Shown one piece after another: positions 1-10,916 of a stretch of DNA of 64,000 nt. Made by a program: the position numbers and the translations under genes. Each line of letters begins with the position of its first letter. Position 1 is the stretch's first letter. The stretch comes from Dasypus novemcinctus. Its lineage: Eukaryota; Chordata; Mammalia; Cingulata; Dasypodidae. The DNA lies in contig NC_080702.1 in assembly GCF_030445035.2 (NCBI RefSeq), positions 29,573,843 through 29,637,842 of the forward strand, read 5' to 3'. The notes under the pieces are model-generated. The model did not search any database, had not been told where the DNA came from, and saw only the letters and a list, made by a program, of their open reading frames with translations.

Positions 1-430
1 AACACGTGGGTCCCTCCCCTGTTCCCCATTAATTGGGTACTAAAGGGGTTACAGCCTACCAGAATTGTCTAAGTTCCTCGGTTCCTGCTTCCAGTGGCCG
101 CTCCTGCACGCTCTTCCCCCAGGTGGGCTGGGCAGGCTGGGGGCCGCTTTCATTCCTGACTCCCTTTTCAAATTTGGCGCCACTTTCACTGTTGGCCCCG
201 CCCACCCCTCGCCATTGGCCCTTCTCGCTTTGGCTCCACCCCCCACTTCTCACCATTGGCCCTCTCCCTTTGGCTCCACCCCCACTTCACACCATTGGCC
301 GTCTCACTTTGGCCCCGCCCCCCACTTCTCCCCATTGGCCCGTCTTGCTTTGGCGCCACTTTTCAAATTCCTGGCAGCTCCAAAGCTGCTAGAACCCCTT
401 TCCCTCCCTCCTGAAAAGACAGAACCCTCT
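1..430. repeat. GC-rich promoter-like tandem array (CCAAT and E2F-type motifs)
   Basis: Four units of about 40 bp each contain CCATTGG (starts at 212, 253, 292 and 332) and begin with a TTTGGC-type motif followed by a C-rich or GC-box stretch. The array is bracketed by two TTTGGCGCC motifs (173-181 and 349-357), each next to TTTCAAA (166-172 and 361-367). It may be a minisatellite, the enhancer repeats of an old LTR, or a true cell-cycle-type promoter. No exon is evident nearby. The open frames across it follow from its low stop-codon density and are not taken as genes. Confidence 0.6.
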
Positions 431-539
431 CTGACTTCCTTTTGTGAAAATTAAACTTAACCCTTTCCCACAATCACAGTAAACCTGCTTTGGTCTGTGG
501 TTACACTCCGTCCTTATGTTTGTTCATTCCTCAGTCTTG

Positions 540-700
540 GGGGATTTGGATGAAGTCTGACTGCTGCAGACTGAGAGGGGATTTAGATATCATGGAGCAG
601 ATGGAAGGAATTGTTTTGCTTGCAGTTGTAGATACTCCTTGTTTTGGGGGATGGCACTTGTCCATCATCATCATTTTGCGAGACGGTCATCTTGATAAAA
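540..700 (-). repeat. Fragment of a xenarthran L1-3'UTR-like repeat
   Basis: The stretch around 575-650 (GCAGATGGAAGGAATTGTTT and flanks) is the reverse complement of sequence at about 16150-16240 and resembles 13310-13390. It is therefore a broken, inverted copy of the same interspersed family. Confidence 0.55.
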
Positions 701-1534
701 ACACTTGTGTAAATGTTTGAATCGAGAATGGACGTGGTCGTTTTTTTCATGGAACACATTTTTATTTGGAAAAAAATGACAAACTACAGTGATTCTGACT
801 TGGGTGGTTGGCAGAAATTTTCTCAGAAATGAGCGAAATGAGCCTGGCGCTTCAACTAAAACAGCTGACAGTATCTGTTGCCAATGGTGAAATTTGAGCT
901 TTTGAGAAAATTTGAATTTTGGAAGACTTGTTTTTGTCACCGTGAGTTTGACAGCTTCCCAATACTTAAAGATATTTCTGATGAGATGTTAGAGATATTA
1001 ATGGACAGGTTATTTGGTATTATATAATGAGATGGGTCAGTATTTAGAAGATATGCATAACTCGGTGAACTAATATTTTCCAAAAGATGTCACAATATCA
1101 TGCATGGGTAAAAGATCCATTCAAAGTGCACTGTAGATCGTTGGGTTTTCCCCCCATTGTTAATTTTTTAATTTCTTATCGTAGTAGCATTGGATTTTAT
1201 ATATAGACCATTGGATTTTAATGAAACAGAATACAAAAAATGCAGATTCCTCATTGCAACTAACCTTTAAGAAACTTGATTTTTGGGTTTTAGTGTAATA
1301 TCAAAAATGAATCCTGAATTATCCAAACAGGCTATTGAGATACTCCCTCCTTTTCCAACTATGTGACTATAGATTTTCTTCAACTAAAGAATATATCAGA
1401 GCAGAGGCCATGTAGAAGTATTAAGTAGCTGTGAGAGTGTAACTCTTTTCTATTAAGTCTAACATTAAAGAGATTTGCAAGATGTAAAGCAATGCCATTC
1501 TTCTCCCTAATTTTTTTAAAAAAATATAACCACT
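701..1534. other. AT-rich non-coding stretch, nothing recognised
   Basis: No exon-like open frame, tRNA-like box or familiar repeat was recognised here. It is probably decayed intronic or intergenic DNA. Confidence 0.4.
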
Positions 1535-2515
1535 AGACACCTATTAGAATGCCTAAAATCCAAGTCACTGATAACACCAAATGCTGGGAAGAATGGTGTG
1601 GGGGGAATGACAGAAACTCTCATTCATTGCTAGTGGGAGTGCAATATGATGCAATCGCTGAAAGACAGTCCGGCAGTTTTTACAAAACTAAACCAAGGCT
1701 TACCATACAATCCAGCCATCACACTCCCAGGTATTTACCCAAAAGAATTGACAACTCAAATCCACACAAAAACCTCACACAAGCGTTCATAGCAGTTTTA
1801 TTCATAAATGCCAAAAATGGGAAAGAACCAGGAGGTCCTTCAATAGGTGGATAGATAAACAGAGGGCGGTACATCCATAAATGGAAAATTATTCAGCGAT
1901 CCAAAGAAAGGAAACATCAAGTCACAGAAAGACATGGAGGAAACGTAAATGCATATGGTTACGTGAAAGAAGCCTGTCTGACAAGGCTACAAACTGTGGG
2001 ATTCCATCTAAATGACGTTCTGGAAGAGACAAAACTACAGAGACAGTAGAAAGATCAACAATTGCCACAGGTTTAGGAGAAGGGAAGGAGGAATAATTAG
2101 ATAAAGCACAGGGCATTTTTAGGGAGTGAAACTATTCTGTGTGGTACCATGCAGTGGGCACAGGATATGACACATTTGTAAAAGCCCATAGAACTCTCTT
2201 TTTAAAAAAAGGAAAACAAAAAAGAAGGCATGCAACAGAAGACACTGTGTGCTAGATTGAATTATGTACCTCAATAAAGATGTGTTCTTAATCTTAAAAA
2301 AGAAAAAGCCATAGAGCTATATAACACAGAGTTACTTTACTTACTAGTAATGTATCGATACTGGTTCAATGAATGTAAAAAATGCACCCCACAATGGCAA
2401 GATGTTAATAATAGGGAAAACTATGTGTTTTGAAGGGTGGGTATTATACGGGAATGCTGTGTACTTTCAGGGCAATTTTTCTGCAACTCTAAAATTGCTC
2501 TAAAAATAAATATAA
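1535..2515 (+). repeat. Ancient L1 3' region (L1M type)
   Basis: The sequence follows the familiar L1 order: a 'single-copy plaque' style 3' ORF2 end (about 1545-1900, with phrases matching 'lattice of CCATAAATGG..ATTATTCAG'), then a 3' UTR ending at about 2460-2515 in an L1M-type tail (a CAATTTTTCTGCAACTCTAA-like segment, then AAATAAATATAAA). Frames are heavily broken, so it is a dead fragment. Confidence 0.7.
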
Positions 2516-2519
2516 ATTA

Positions 2520-2760
2520 TTTAGTTACATAATTAATGTATATTATATAGTAATATATAATACATAACTATATAATGTATATTATATAGTAACATATAAT
2601 ATATAACTATATAATGTATATTATATAGTAATATAGTATATATTACTAACATAATCAATTATATGTAATTAGTATATAATAAAATATTATTCATGCTGTG
2701 TAATTAGTATATAATATGTAATTAGTATATAATAAAATATTATTCATGCTGTGTTATAGA
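2520..2760. repeat. AT-rich tandem repeat
   Basis: Nearly pure A/T sequence. A unit of about 40 bp (core AATGTATATTATATAGTAA) is repeated about three times from 2531. It is followed by two copies of a longer unit containing GTAATTAGTATATAATAAAA and ATTATTCATGCTGTG (about 2665-2756). It abuts the L1 tail and probably grew from it. Confidence 0.75.
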
Positions 2761-3243
2761 TCTTGTTATTTTAAATAAATTTAAAACACGTTTTAAATTT
2801 TCTTCTTTTTAACTTTAAAAAAGCAGATACTGATAGTTATACCCCTCACAAACAAAAGCCTTTCGAGATCCTCAAAAGTTTCAAGAGGATAAAGGACTCC
2901 TGAAACCAAAAAGTTTGCCAGTCACTGCTGTAAATAATAGCTGTTGTTGTTTTTTTAAGTTGTAAGCGTGGCTTTTTCCATCCAAGGACCTATCAAACAC
3001 AAGAATACTCTAGGACTTGTGTGTGTGTGTGTTACGAAGGATCATTCATACTCCAAATCTCCCTCCAGCACTTTCCCACTTAGTGAGCTGGACATGGGCA
3101 GAGTGGCTTGGTCAACAAGGCGGGCAGTCACTGACCACTTGGCTATCGCTCACACCATGGCTGGTTACAAACAAATGAACCCAGGAGGGGTCCTATTCGC
3201 AGCCAGACCACCTGGCTTGGTCTCTGCTCTTTTAAAAATATAT

Positions 3244-3507
3244 TTTAGGGGGGAGCAAATGTGTCTCAAGCAATGGAGCACCCACACGGGAGGTCCCCGG
3301 TTTGGTTCCCGGTGCCTCCTAAAGAAGATGAGCAAGACACCGCAACAACTGCGATGAGCAAGATGCCACAACCAGCAGGGAGCAGAAGTGGCTCGCGTGG
3401 TTGGGCACCTGCCTCCCACACAGAAGGTCCTGGGCCTCCTAAAGAAGAAAAGCAGGCAGAGGAGGGGGTCATCTGGAGGGGGGAGGATAAAAATAATAAA
3501 ACAAACA
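3244..3507 (+). repeat. DAS-type tRNA-derived SINE, variant with short body
   Basis: A tRNA-like head (GGTTTGGTTCCCGGTGCCTC B-box region at about 3298) is followed by a second, similar B-box-like segment near 3400-3440 and an A-rich tail running into an (AT)n/T tract at 3508-3542. The doubled head suggests two related monomers joined. Confidence 0.65.
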
Positions 3508-3540
3508 AATATATATATATATATATATTTTTTTTTTTTT

Positions 3541-3632
3541 TAAGGAAGCGGATGTCGCTCAGGGGTTAGAGTGTCTGCTTCTCATGTACAAGGTTGGGAG
3601 TTCCATCCCCAGTACTGCCTGAAAAGAAAAAT
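3541..3632 (+). repeat. Monomeric tRNA-like SINE
   Basis: A short element with an A-box-like part (GTCGCTCAGGGGTTAGAG) and a B-box-like part (GGGAGTTCCATCCCC) ends in an A-rich tail. It is a Pol III type, tRNA-Ala-like short interspersed element, not a functional tRNA. Confidence 0.65.
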
Positions 3633-3664
3633 TTACGGGAAAGTTGTTCCTTTCCATCACCTTT

Positions 3665-3967
3665 TATTTATTTTTCTTCTTTATTTTCTTTTAAATGTTA
3701 CATTAAAAAAATGTGAGGTCCCCATATACCCCCCCACCCCCCTCACCCCACTCCTCCCACATCAACAACCTCTTTCATCATCGTGGCACATTCATTGCAT
3801 TTGGTGACTACATTTTGGAGCACTGCTGCACCGCATGGATAGTGGTCCACATTGTAGTTGACACTCTCCCCCAGTCCACCCAGTGGGCCATGGCAGGACA
3901 CACAATGTCCAGCACCTGTCCCTGCAGCACCACCCAGGACAACTCCAAGTCCTGAAAATGCCCCCAC
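3665..3967 (-). repeat. L1-3'UTR-like repeat with G-rich tract
   Basis: Read on the minus strand it ends with a G-rich polypurine tract, then TATATGGGGACCTCAC and an AATGTAACATTTAAAA tail, as in other copies at 8667-8963, 13578-13890, 29396-29700, 38040-38190, 51520-51630 and 54300-54560. A G-rich polypurine tract is a known feature of L1 3' UTRs. A 74-codon open frame (3743-3967, minus) lies inside this copy (see findings). Confidence 0.65.
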
Positions 3968-4720
3968 ATCACACCTCTTCTTCCCTCTCCCTACCCTTAG
4001 CAGCTACCATAGCCACTTTTTAGAACATCCCACCTATTTCAAAATCTTACCAGGTCAAAATAATAACGTTCCACTGTATATTTGTGGTTAACGGGGGAAA
4101 TTTTACGTTGCATATAAGGTACTAGAATAAATTTTAAAAAAAACGAATCCGAATCCATGGAACTTCACAACACAAATGGTGAACATAAATTAGACCATGT
4201 ACTATAGTTAAGAGTACAGTTATAAAAATGTCCTTTCATCAACTGTAACAAATGTTCTGCACCAACACAAAGTTGTATTTTATGCATGATTGGTCTATAA
4301 CCCACAAGTTCTCTAATTTAAAAATAATAATAGCTCTCCTATGGAACTAGACCCACCCAGTTTTCTGCTGATTAGCATCATTAAAATATGATCTTCTGCA
4401 AATGGTTGGCACTGTTGGGAAGTTCAAACACAACTCGATGATTGAGTCTAAGAGACTTTCAGGAACACCCAAAATCCTATTGTATAAGCTCATAGGCTCC
4501 ATGCCTATGAGTGAATTTCTAAAAGCTAAGAGAATGAATTGAACAGATAATGAATGAACTGAGAGTCAGGAAAGCTGGTCTCCAGTTCCAAGTACCACTA
4601 ATTAGCAGCAGGCAGAGCCACGTAATCTCAGCTGAAATCAGGTCTTTGTGGTTCACTCAAGCCTTAGGATTCATTGAATGTATAATTCTAAGAAATGTGA
4701 CCCATAGTTTTATTCATTAA
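3968..4720. other. Non-coding stretch, probably old L1-derived DNA
   Basis: Around 4040-4290 the text (GTTCCACTGTATATTTGTGG, then a run describing TATAGTTAAGAGTACAG) resembles decayed L1 3' UTR material. No exon or other defined element could be delimited. Confidence 0.35.
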
Positions 4721-4724
4721 ATCA

Positions 4725-5215
4725 TGCTTGAGTACAGCAATGTTCCTTGCAGCATTATTCATGATAACCACAAGGTGGAAGCAACTCAAGTGTCCATCAA
4801 GAGATGATTAGATAAAGAAAATGTGGTCTACCCATACAATGGAACACCATTCAGCTATAAAAAGAAGTGTTGGTCCATGCTATAACATGGGTGAAACTTG
4901 ACATCCTGTTGAATGAAAGAAGCCTGACCCAAAAGGACAAACATCGTATGATTTCTCTTATAGTAAATACACAGAATAAGCGACTTCAACAGAGACAAAA
5001 AGCAGAATGATAATTATCAGGGGTGGGGGAGAGAGAAATTGAGAGTTATTGCTAAAGAAGCATGAGTTTTTGTATGGGATGATGAAAATAGCATAGAAGT
5101 AGATAATGGTGAGAGTTACACAGTACTGTCAATGTAATTAATGTCAAAGAATGGTCCACTTAAAATGATACTTATGTTGTGTGCATTTTACCACAACTAA
5201 AAAGAAATAAATTAT
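4725..5215 (+). repeat. L1 3' region fragment (L1M type)
   Basis: It carries the typical L1 3' order: GCATTATTCATGATAACCAC, then a CCATCAAGAGATGATTAGAT-like segment, CATACAATGGAACACCATTC, GAATGAAAGAAGCCTGACCC, and a final TTTTACCACAACTAAAAAGA. Frames are broken. Confidence 0.8.
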
Positions 5216-6175
5216 TTTTTAAAAATCACGCTTGAAATAACATTTGCTAAAGAAACTAAAGATAACTGTCCTATAATCTTCCCTGCTATACAACCCCGTC
5301 AGCATTTCTGAGTGTGTGCATGTATGCATGTACATATGTGTTAGTGTTTGTATGTATGTGTATGCATATGCCTGTGTTAGTTAGTAATTCAAACAGAACA
5401 AAAAGGAAAGAGAAAAACTTCCCTTATAGCTGTACCTCATTCCCAGTTGTGTCATTAAAGGTGATGTATTATTGGGATACCAGAAGAAGCACTGTAACAA
5501 AACAGTCTTACAAAGTGGCTTAAAGAAGTTAGTGTTTCTTTCTCTCACAGAACACAGTCCAGAAAGGGAGGTCAGGGACTCGACTCCATGTGTGTCTCAG
5601 GGATCCAGGTTCTCTCTGTCTTGTCATCCTCTAGAGTTTTGTCCTTCTCAAGAAGGTTGAAGCAATCTGGTTACGAATGGTGGTGAGGGTAGCCCAACTT
5701 GGTGGGTAGGATTTATCCCACTGAATGGTAGGCTTGGGAGTGGTTGAGATGGGAAAGCTTATTTTGTCTATATGTTTCCACAAATTAAAATAATATAGCA
5801 ACTAAACAGACAATGACAAATGCAATTAGATGGTCCTGGACTGGATCTAATAATAGATGAGAAAAGGTCTACAAGGACATTCCTGGGACCTAAGAAAAAA
5901 TGGGAAGGTAGAGTGTACGCTTTGCATCAATGTTACATTTCTTGAACTTGATAACTCTGCTTGAGGTGGTTACGTAAGGCCATACCCTTGTGCTTAGGAA
6001 ATGGACTTGAAAGCGTGATGTGTTCAAGGAGTATGGTGTCTGCAGCCTGTTCTCAAATGTTTAGAAAATTGATAGACACATAGATGATAGAAGGAAGGAT
6101 GGGGGCGGGTGGCTCACAGAATTGACAAAGTCTGGAGAAATAACAAACAGGAAACAGAACATCCACCTTTTAGTG
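5216..6175. other. Non-coding stretch with a TG/TA-rich simple repeat and an old repeat remnant
   Basis: 5310-5375 is a degenerate TGTATG-type simple repeat. 5460-5660 looks like a decayed eutherian interspersed repeat (a 'TAACAAAACAGTCTTACAAA' to 'TCTCTCACAGAACACAGTCC' pattern), class uncertain. No exon seen. Confidence 0.35.
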
Positions 6176-6335
6176 CTTTGCTACTCAAAGTGTGGTACCT
6201 TGGCCAGCATTGTGAGCATCCTCTGGGAGATTTTTAGAAATATAGAGCCTTGAGCCCTATCTCAAACCTGCACTAGGACAAGAGGATCACCAGATTGGCT
6301 CTTCCTCATGAATGGAATCCGGAAATAAACGCCCA
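6176..6335 (+). repeat. MER5-like hAT transposon remnant
   Basis: The opening CTACTCAAAGTGTGGTACCT and the body matching 'CCTCTGGGAGATTTTTAGAA' resemble the MER5A/Charlie group of non-autonomous hAT elements. It is non-coding and old. Confidence 0.5.
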
Positions 6336-6864
6336 GTGTCTCTAGCTACTACAGCCTTGCTCTGAACACACGGCTTTCCTAACACTTCCCGGGTAATTTT
6401 AGCATTTGGCTCATCATTCCGAACCTTCGGTTTCTTCCTGATGTCCTCACTCCCTCCCAATTCTATCAGGACAGTCTTTTCCTAGCCCTCGGGTCCAGCG
6501 GTCTCTTGTGCCTGGAGGGCTCCCACGCCAGCCACAGATTATCTCTCCGAATCACAGGGTTCGGTAGCTTTCCAAGGGCAGATGACCATGGAATTTCAGC
6601 GTCACACGTATTAGGAAATTAAAAGAGCAGAATTGCCTGACTTAGAAACCAGTGATCAACACAGCGACACATCCAAAGGGCCCCCGGTCCAAACATCTGG
6701 TCTCAATTTAGGAAGCCAATTGGCCATAGCTGGGAACTTCTCCTCCCCTCCCAATTACGGAGTCTCTCCAAGTGACACGTCCCCACAAGGACACAGCCGT
6801 ACATGTCGAACAAGCAGGGAGACAGAAGAGGACCGGGGAAAGAAGTTTGATTCTTTGATCAATT
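6336..6864. other. Single-copy-looking DNA, no gene recognised
   Basis: No familiar repeat. An open frame beginning at 6633 runs on into the downstream SINE; it has no recognisable domain and is not taken as a gene. The last bases (6842-6864) belong to the L1 piece interrupted by the next SINE. Confidence 0.4.
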
Positions 6865-6879
6865 TTATTGATGCATATT

Positions 6880-7305
6880 TTTTTTTCATTTTTTTTAAAG
6901 ATTTATTTATTTATTTCTCTCCCCTTCACCTCCCCCCGCCCCAGTTGTCTGTTCTCTCTATTTGTTGCGTGTTCTTCTTTATCCGCTTCTGTTGTTGTCA
7001 GCAGCACTGGGAATCTGTGTTTTTTTTTGTTGCATCATCTTGTTGCGTCAGCTCTCCGTGTGGGCGGCGCCATTCCTGGGCAGGCTGCGCTTTCTTTCGC
7101 GCTGGGCGGCTCTCCTTACGGGGCGCACTCCTTGCGCGTGGGGCTCCCCTATGTGGGGGACACCCCTGCGTGGCAGGGCACTCCTTGCGCGCATCAGCAC
7201 TGCGCATGGGCCAGCTGCACACGGGTCAAGGAGGTCCGGGGTTTGAACCACGGACCTCCCATGTGGTAGGCGGACGCCCTAACCACTGGGCCAAGTCCGT
7301 TTCCC
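6880..7305 (-). repeat. DAS-III-type SINE, full length, with 15-bp target-site duplication
   Basis: The minus-strand tRNA-like head at about 7250-7303 is followed by the long DAS body and a tail rich in AAATAAAT. It is flanked by the perfect direct repeat TTATTGATGCATATT at 6865-6879 and 7306-7320, which marks a fairly recent retroposition into an L1 fragment. Confidence 0.92.
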
Positions 7306-7727
7306 TTATTGATGCATATTCACAAAACATCCAATCCATCCAAAGGGTATTTGGTATAATCACAGAGTTGTGCAATTCATCACTTCGATCAATACTAGGG
7401 CATTTTCATTACTCCAATAGTAATAATAAACGAAAAACAAAAACAAAAAATAGACAAACAAAAGTCTCTATGCCTTAATAATCACTTCTCAATCTCTCTA
7501 TGCTTCCCCTGTACGTAACTGCTATTCTGCTTCCCTCTCTTCAATTTATTTGTGTTTATGTTTTGTATAGACAGAGTCAAACAATATGTAGTACCTCTGG
7601 TCTACTTTCTTTCACTTAGTATATTTCCTTTTTTTACCCTTAATGGAAGATTATTAGTACATTACTATACATCACTGCCCATAGTCTGCATTGGTTATAT
7701 CTTTGCTTGATATTAACATTTGTAACA
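7306..7727 (-). repeat. L1 3' UTR-type fragment
   Basis: On the minus strand this is the familiar L1 3' segment (the plus strand reads GAGTCAAACAATATGTAGTA, then TTTCTTTCACTTAGTATATT). The same element begins at 6842 and is split by the SINE at 6880-7305. Confidence 0.65.
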
Positions 7728-8640
7728 TTAATGTACATGGGACAGTTTGAATTTTGTGACCCCCAAAAAGCAGAAGATTATGGTTTTTTGTTTGTTTTAT
7801 ATATTTGGAACTCACTCTTTTCTCTCTTTTTATTTTTAAGATTTATTTTATTGCTCTCCCCTTCCCCCCTGTTGTCTAGTCTCTGTGTCCATTTGCTGTG
7901 TGTTCTTCTGCGTCCGCTTGCATTCTTGTCAGCAGCACTGGGAATCTGCGTCTCTTCTTAGTTGTCATCTTGCTGTGTGTGCGGCACTCCTGGGCGGACT
8001 GCGCTTTTTTTCGTGCTGGGCGGCTCTCCTTACGGGTGCCCTCCTTGCGCGTGGGGCTCGCCTGCATGGCACTGCACTCCTGGCGCGCATCAGCGCTGCG
8101 CGTGGACCAGCTCACCACACTGGTCGGCAGGCCCTGGGTTTGAACCCTGGACCTCCCGTGTGGTAGGCGGGCGCTCTATCAGTTGAGCCACAACTGCTTC
8201 CCAAGATTCTCTTTTCAACTCATCCACGCCTGTGGGCACGAGACCCATTTGCCCTGATTATGTCAGCAGGGCGTGGTGATTCATGCTGGGTCTCTGCCTC
8301 TTGCTGGACTGATGTAAAGGAGACACAGAGAGACAGGCAGACAGGAAGAGAAAGCTGCCATGTAAGAGAGAGGATCACTCAAGCACGGAGCCCCGGAGAG
8401 GCTGGTTTCCCCAGGGCAGATCCAGAGGAAGCCATGTGCCCACAGAGCGTGGCCGCCATCTTAATTTGCCACATGCCTTGACCAGAGAACCTGCATTAGC
8501 TGATTTTGGTGAGAAATCCTCTTATGGTGCTGTGATTTGGACTTTTCACAGCCTTAGAACTGTCAGCTTTTGCCCCAACTAAATCCCCTGTATACAAGCC
8601 AACACATTTCTAGTACTTTGCATCAGCAGCCCTTTATTTA
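7728..8640 (+). repeat. Interspersed repeat family with shared AATAAATACCC...GCATCAGC 3' end, split by a SINE
   Basis: The left part (7728-7837, CAGTTTGAATTTTGTGACCC) and right part (8202-8640, ending GCCAACACATTTCTAGTACT then TTTGCATCAGCAGCCC) flank a DAS SINE at 7838-8201. The 3' end matches copies at 14585-15210, 17050-17430, 28565-29040 (minus) and 52970-53540. Its class (LTR or non-autonomous DNA transposon) cannot be settled from the sequence alone. Confidence 0.6.
7838..8201 (-). repeat. DAS-type SINE
   Basis: The tRNA-like head lies at the right end (TGGTAGGCGGGCGCTCTATC, then a TTGAGCCACAACTGCTTCCC end). The body is like other copies and the T-rich tail complement is at 7838-7855. 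It interrupts the repeat at 7728-8640. Confidence 0.88.
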
Positions 8641-8666
8641 TTTATTTTTTGGTTCTACGATCTCTT

Positions 8667-8963
8667 TGGTTTTTTTTTTTAATATTGCATTCAAAAAATA
8701 TAAAAGGTTCCCATATACTTCCCATCCTCCTTCACCCCACTCCTCCCACATCAACAGCCTCTTTCATCTTTGTGGCACATTCATTGCATTTGGTGAATAT
8801 ATTTTGGAGCACTGCTGCACCACATGCATAGTGGTTTACATTGCAGTTGACACTCTCCCCTAGTCCATTCAGTGGGGTATGGCTGGATATAGAATGTCCA
8901 GCATCTGTCCCTGCAGCACCACCCAGCACAATTCCAAGTCCCAAAAATGCCCCCAAATCAAAC
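8667..8963 (-). repeat. L1-3'UTR-like repeat with retained open frame
   Basis: It is closely similar to 3665-3967 in the same orientation, including the G-rich tract and the AATGTAAC-type tail complement at its left end. A 74-codon open frame occupies the same phase (8732-8956, minus). Confidence 0.65.
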
Positions 8964-9320
8964 AGCCCTTTAGCAAACTCAAACAGTACGTTTGTTCTGT
9001 TTCAAAGAAAAACAGTATTATATATGCAATATCACCCATACGTATATTTCACATGTGGCTTCACTATGCTATACAGTCCCGTGTTATGTTTTTTAGCTTT
9101 CCTTCTAGTAATATACATGACCTCGGACTTTCCCTTTCAACCACTATCCTACCTGTATACTTGCACTTCTAGTGACAAACATCATGCTGTGCTTTCGTCA
9201 CTTCTATTCATTTCCAAAGATGTACCCATTTTATTTTTCAACAAGAGTTCTTCCATTGTAGAGGCGATATATACTCATCGGTTTAATTTTATCATTTCAA
9301 AACTGCTGCGTATCATTTAA
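8964..9320. other. AT-rich non-coding stretch, probably old L1
   Basis: Phrases such as TGTGGCTTCACTATGCTATA occur, but no defined element or exon. The overlapping open frames here do not resemble any protein I recognise. Confidence 0.35.
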
Positions 9321-9324
9321 AAAT

Positions 9325-9960
9325 GAGCAACAGACTTGAAAAGACACCTGTCCAGAAAAACACAAATGGCAAAGAAACACTTGAAAGAAAATCCAACTTT
9401 ACTAGCGATTAGGAAAATGCACATCACAACAATGAGATAGCATTTCGCACCTATCAGACTGGTCACTATTAAAAAGTTGGAAAACTGTAAATGTTGGACA
9501 AGATGTGGAGAGATAGGAACACTTATTCACTGTGGGTGGGAATGTAGAATGGCGCAGCCACTGTGGAGGACTGTTTGGCAGTTCCTAAGGAAGTTGAATA
9601 TAGACTTGCCATGTGACCTGGCAATACTGTGGCTAGGGATATACTCAGAAGAACAGAGAACAGTGACACAAATATACACCTGCATCTCCATGTTTATAGC
9701 AATGTTATTCACCATTGCCAGAAGTTCAAAACCACCCAGGCGTCCATCGACTGATGAATGGATGAGCAAATTGTGGTGGATACACGAGGAAATGTTGTCC
9801 AGCAGTAAGAAGAAACGAAACCGTGACGCAGACAACATGGACAAGCCTGGAGGACATTATGTTGAGTGAAGAAGCCGGACACAGAAGGAAAAATGCTGTA
9901 TGATTGTGCTATTATGAACTAAATATATTGTATAAAATATAAATATATTTTGCGCGATGA
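9325..9960 (+). repeat. L1 ORF2 C-terminal end plus 3' region, degenerate
   Basis: It follows the L1 order closely: AATGAGATAGCATTTCGCAC, ATGTGGAGAGATAGGAACAC, CCACTGTGGAGGACTGTTTG, then TGTTTATAGCAATGTTATTC, CGTCCATCGACTGATGAATG and GGAGGACATTATGTTGAGTG. The frame 9477-9869 is a decayed ORF2-derived fragment, not a gene. Confidence 0.85.
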
Positions 9961-10513
9961 AATAAAAAACCACTGTCTAAACAGAATCTGTGGTAGGGGA
10001 TGGACCAAGGAGAAGCTGCTGTCTTTCCCTGGAACCCACAAATGCATCGTCCCAACAGGGAGATAAAAAATTAAATCAAATAAAACAATAAAATAAAATA
10101 AAACCTCTGCTTGACACCAGCTGTGTCCGCCTGGCACCTGGGAAGGTTCCTGGATGTGGGCTGACTCCCTTCTCAGATGAGAGGACCCTACAACACCTGT
10201 TCCTGGTGGGAGGGTCTTTGTGACCCTGTGTGCAGTGAGACCCCTGGAGAGGGCGAGAAGAGTCTCTTTTTCACCCCCATTTTGGCATGGCAAGCAGGGT
10301 GCCAACAGTCCAACAGAATCATATTGCGGATGGCCTTTTGAGATTGGCAGACTGGCTTTTTCACTTGAGATCTGAGTTTTTCTGAGTACTACAGTTTGTT
10401 CCTTTTCACTGCTAAATAATATTCCACCTGGGTTTTTTTTTTTTAATCCTACACACGTGTGTAAGGATTATCCACCCCATTTGGAGATGCCCCCATCCTT
10501 ATTAAAAAAAAAA
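9961..10513. other. Non-coding stretch with an L1-like piece at its right end
   Basis: 9970-10310 was not recognised (it contains an AAATAAAATAAAATAAA simple stretch at about 10075-10105). 10320-10505 resembles minus-strand L1 3' material (TTTTCACTGCTAAATAATAT). No exon seen. Confidence 0.35.
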
Positions 10514-10521
10514 CCACTAGC

Positions 10522-10906
10522 CGGGAAGCGGCTGTGGCTCAATCAGCTGGGCTCCCGTCTATTATATGGGAGGTCCTGGTTCGCATCCTGGGGCCTCCTT
10601 GTGAAGGCAGGCTCGCCCACACACCACAGAGAGGCACCGGCCTGAAAGCACCGTGGAGTGCCGCCAGCCCGTAAGCACCGCAGAGAGCCGACTCAGCAAG
10701 GTGACGCAACAAAAAGGGAGACAAGTAAAAACACAGAAGAGCACGCAGCGAATGGACACAGAGAACAGACAGCAAGCAAGCCGCAAGGGGGGGGAATAAA
10801 TAAAATAAATACAGACACACAGAAGAACGCACAGCAAATGGACACACAGAGCAGACAGCAAGCAAGCCACAAAGGGGGGAGGGAATTAAAAAAAAACAAA
10901 CTACAG
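10522..10906 (+). repeat. DAS-type SINE (variant with GGCTGTGGCTCAATCAG head)
   Basis: Head GGCTGTGGCTCAATCAGCTG at 10529, B-box-like GGTTCGCATCC, then a body with a partly duplicated AATGGACACA..GCAGACAGCAAGCAAGCC segment (10750-10870) and an A-rich tail. It is flanked by CACTAGCC at 10514-10521 and 10907-10914. Confidence 0.82.
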
Positions 10907-10916
10907 CACTAGCCTA

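Noticed and set aside
1-530. Solo LTR call for the left edge with the tandem array as U3
   Set aside because: The right part (AAATTAAACTTAACCC, then GCTTTGGTCTGTGG) is suggestive, but no second end, primer-binding site or target duplication could be shown. It is left as an option only.
9477-9869. A 130-codon frame resembling part of a reverse-transcriptase polyprotein end
   Set aside because: It is a decayed L1 ORF2 C-terminal fragment with no intact catalytic region.
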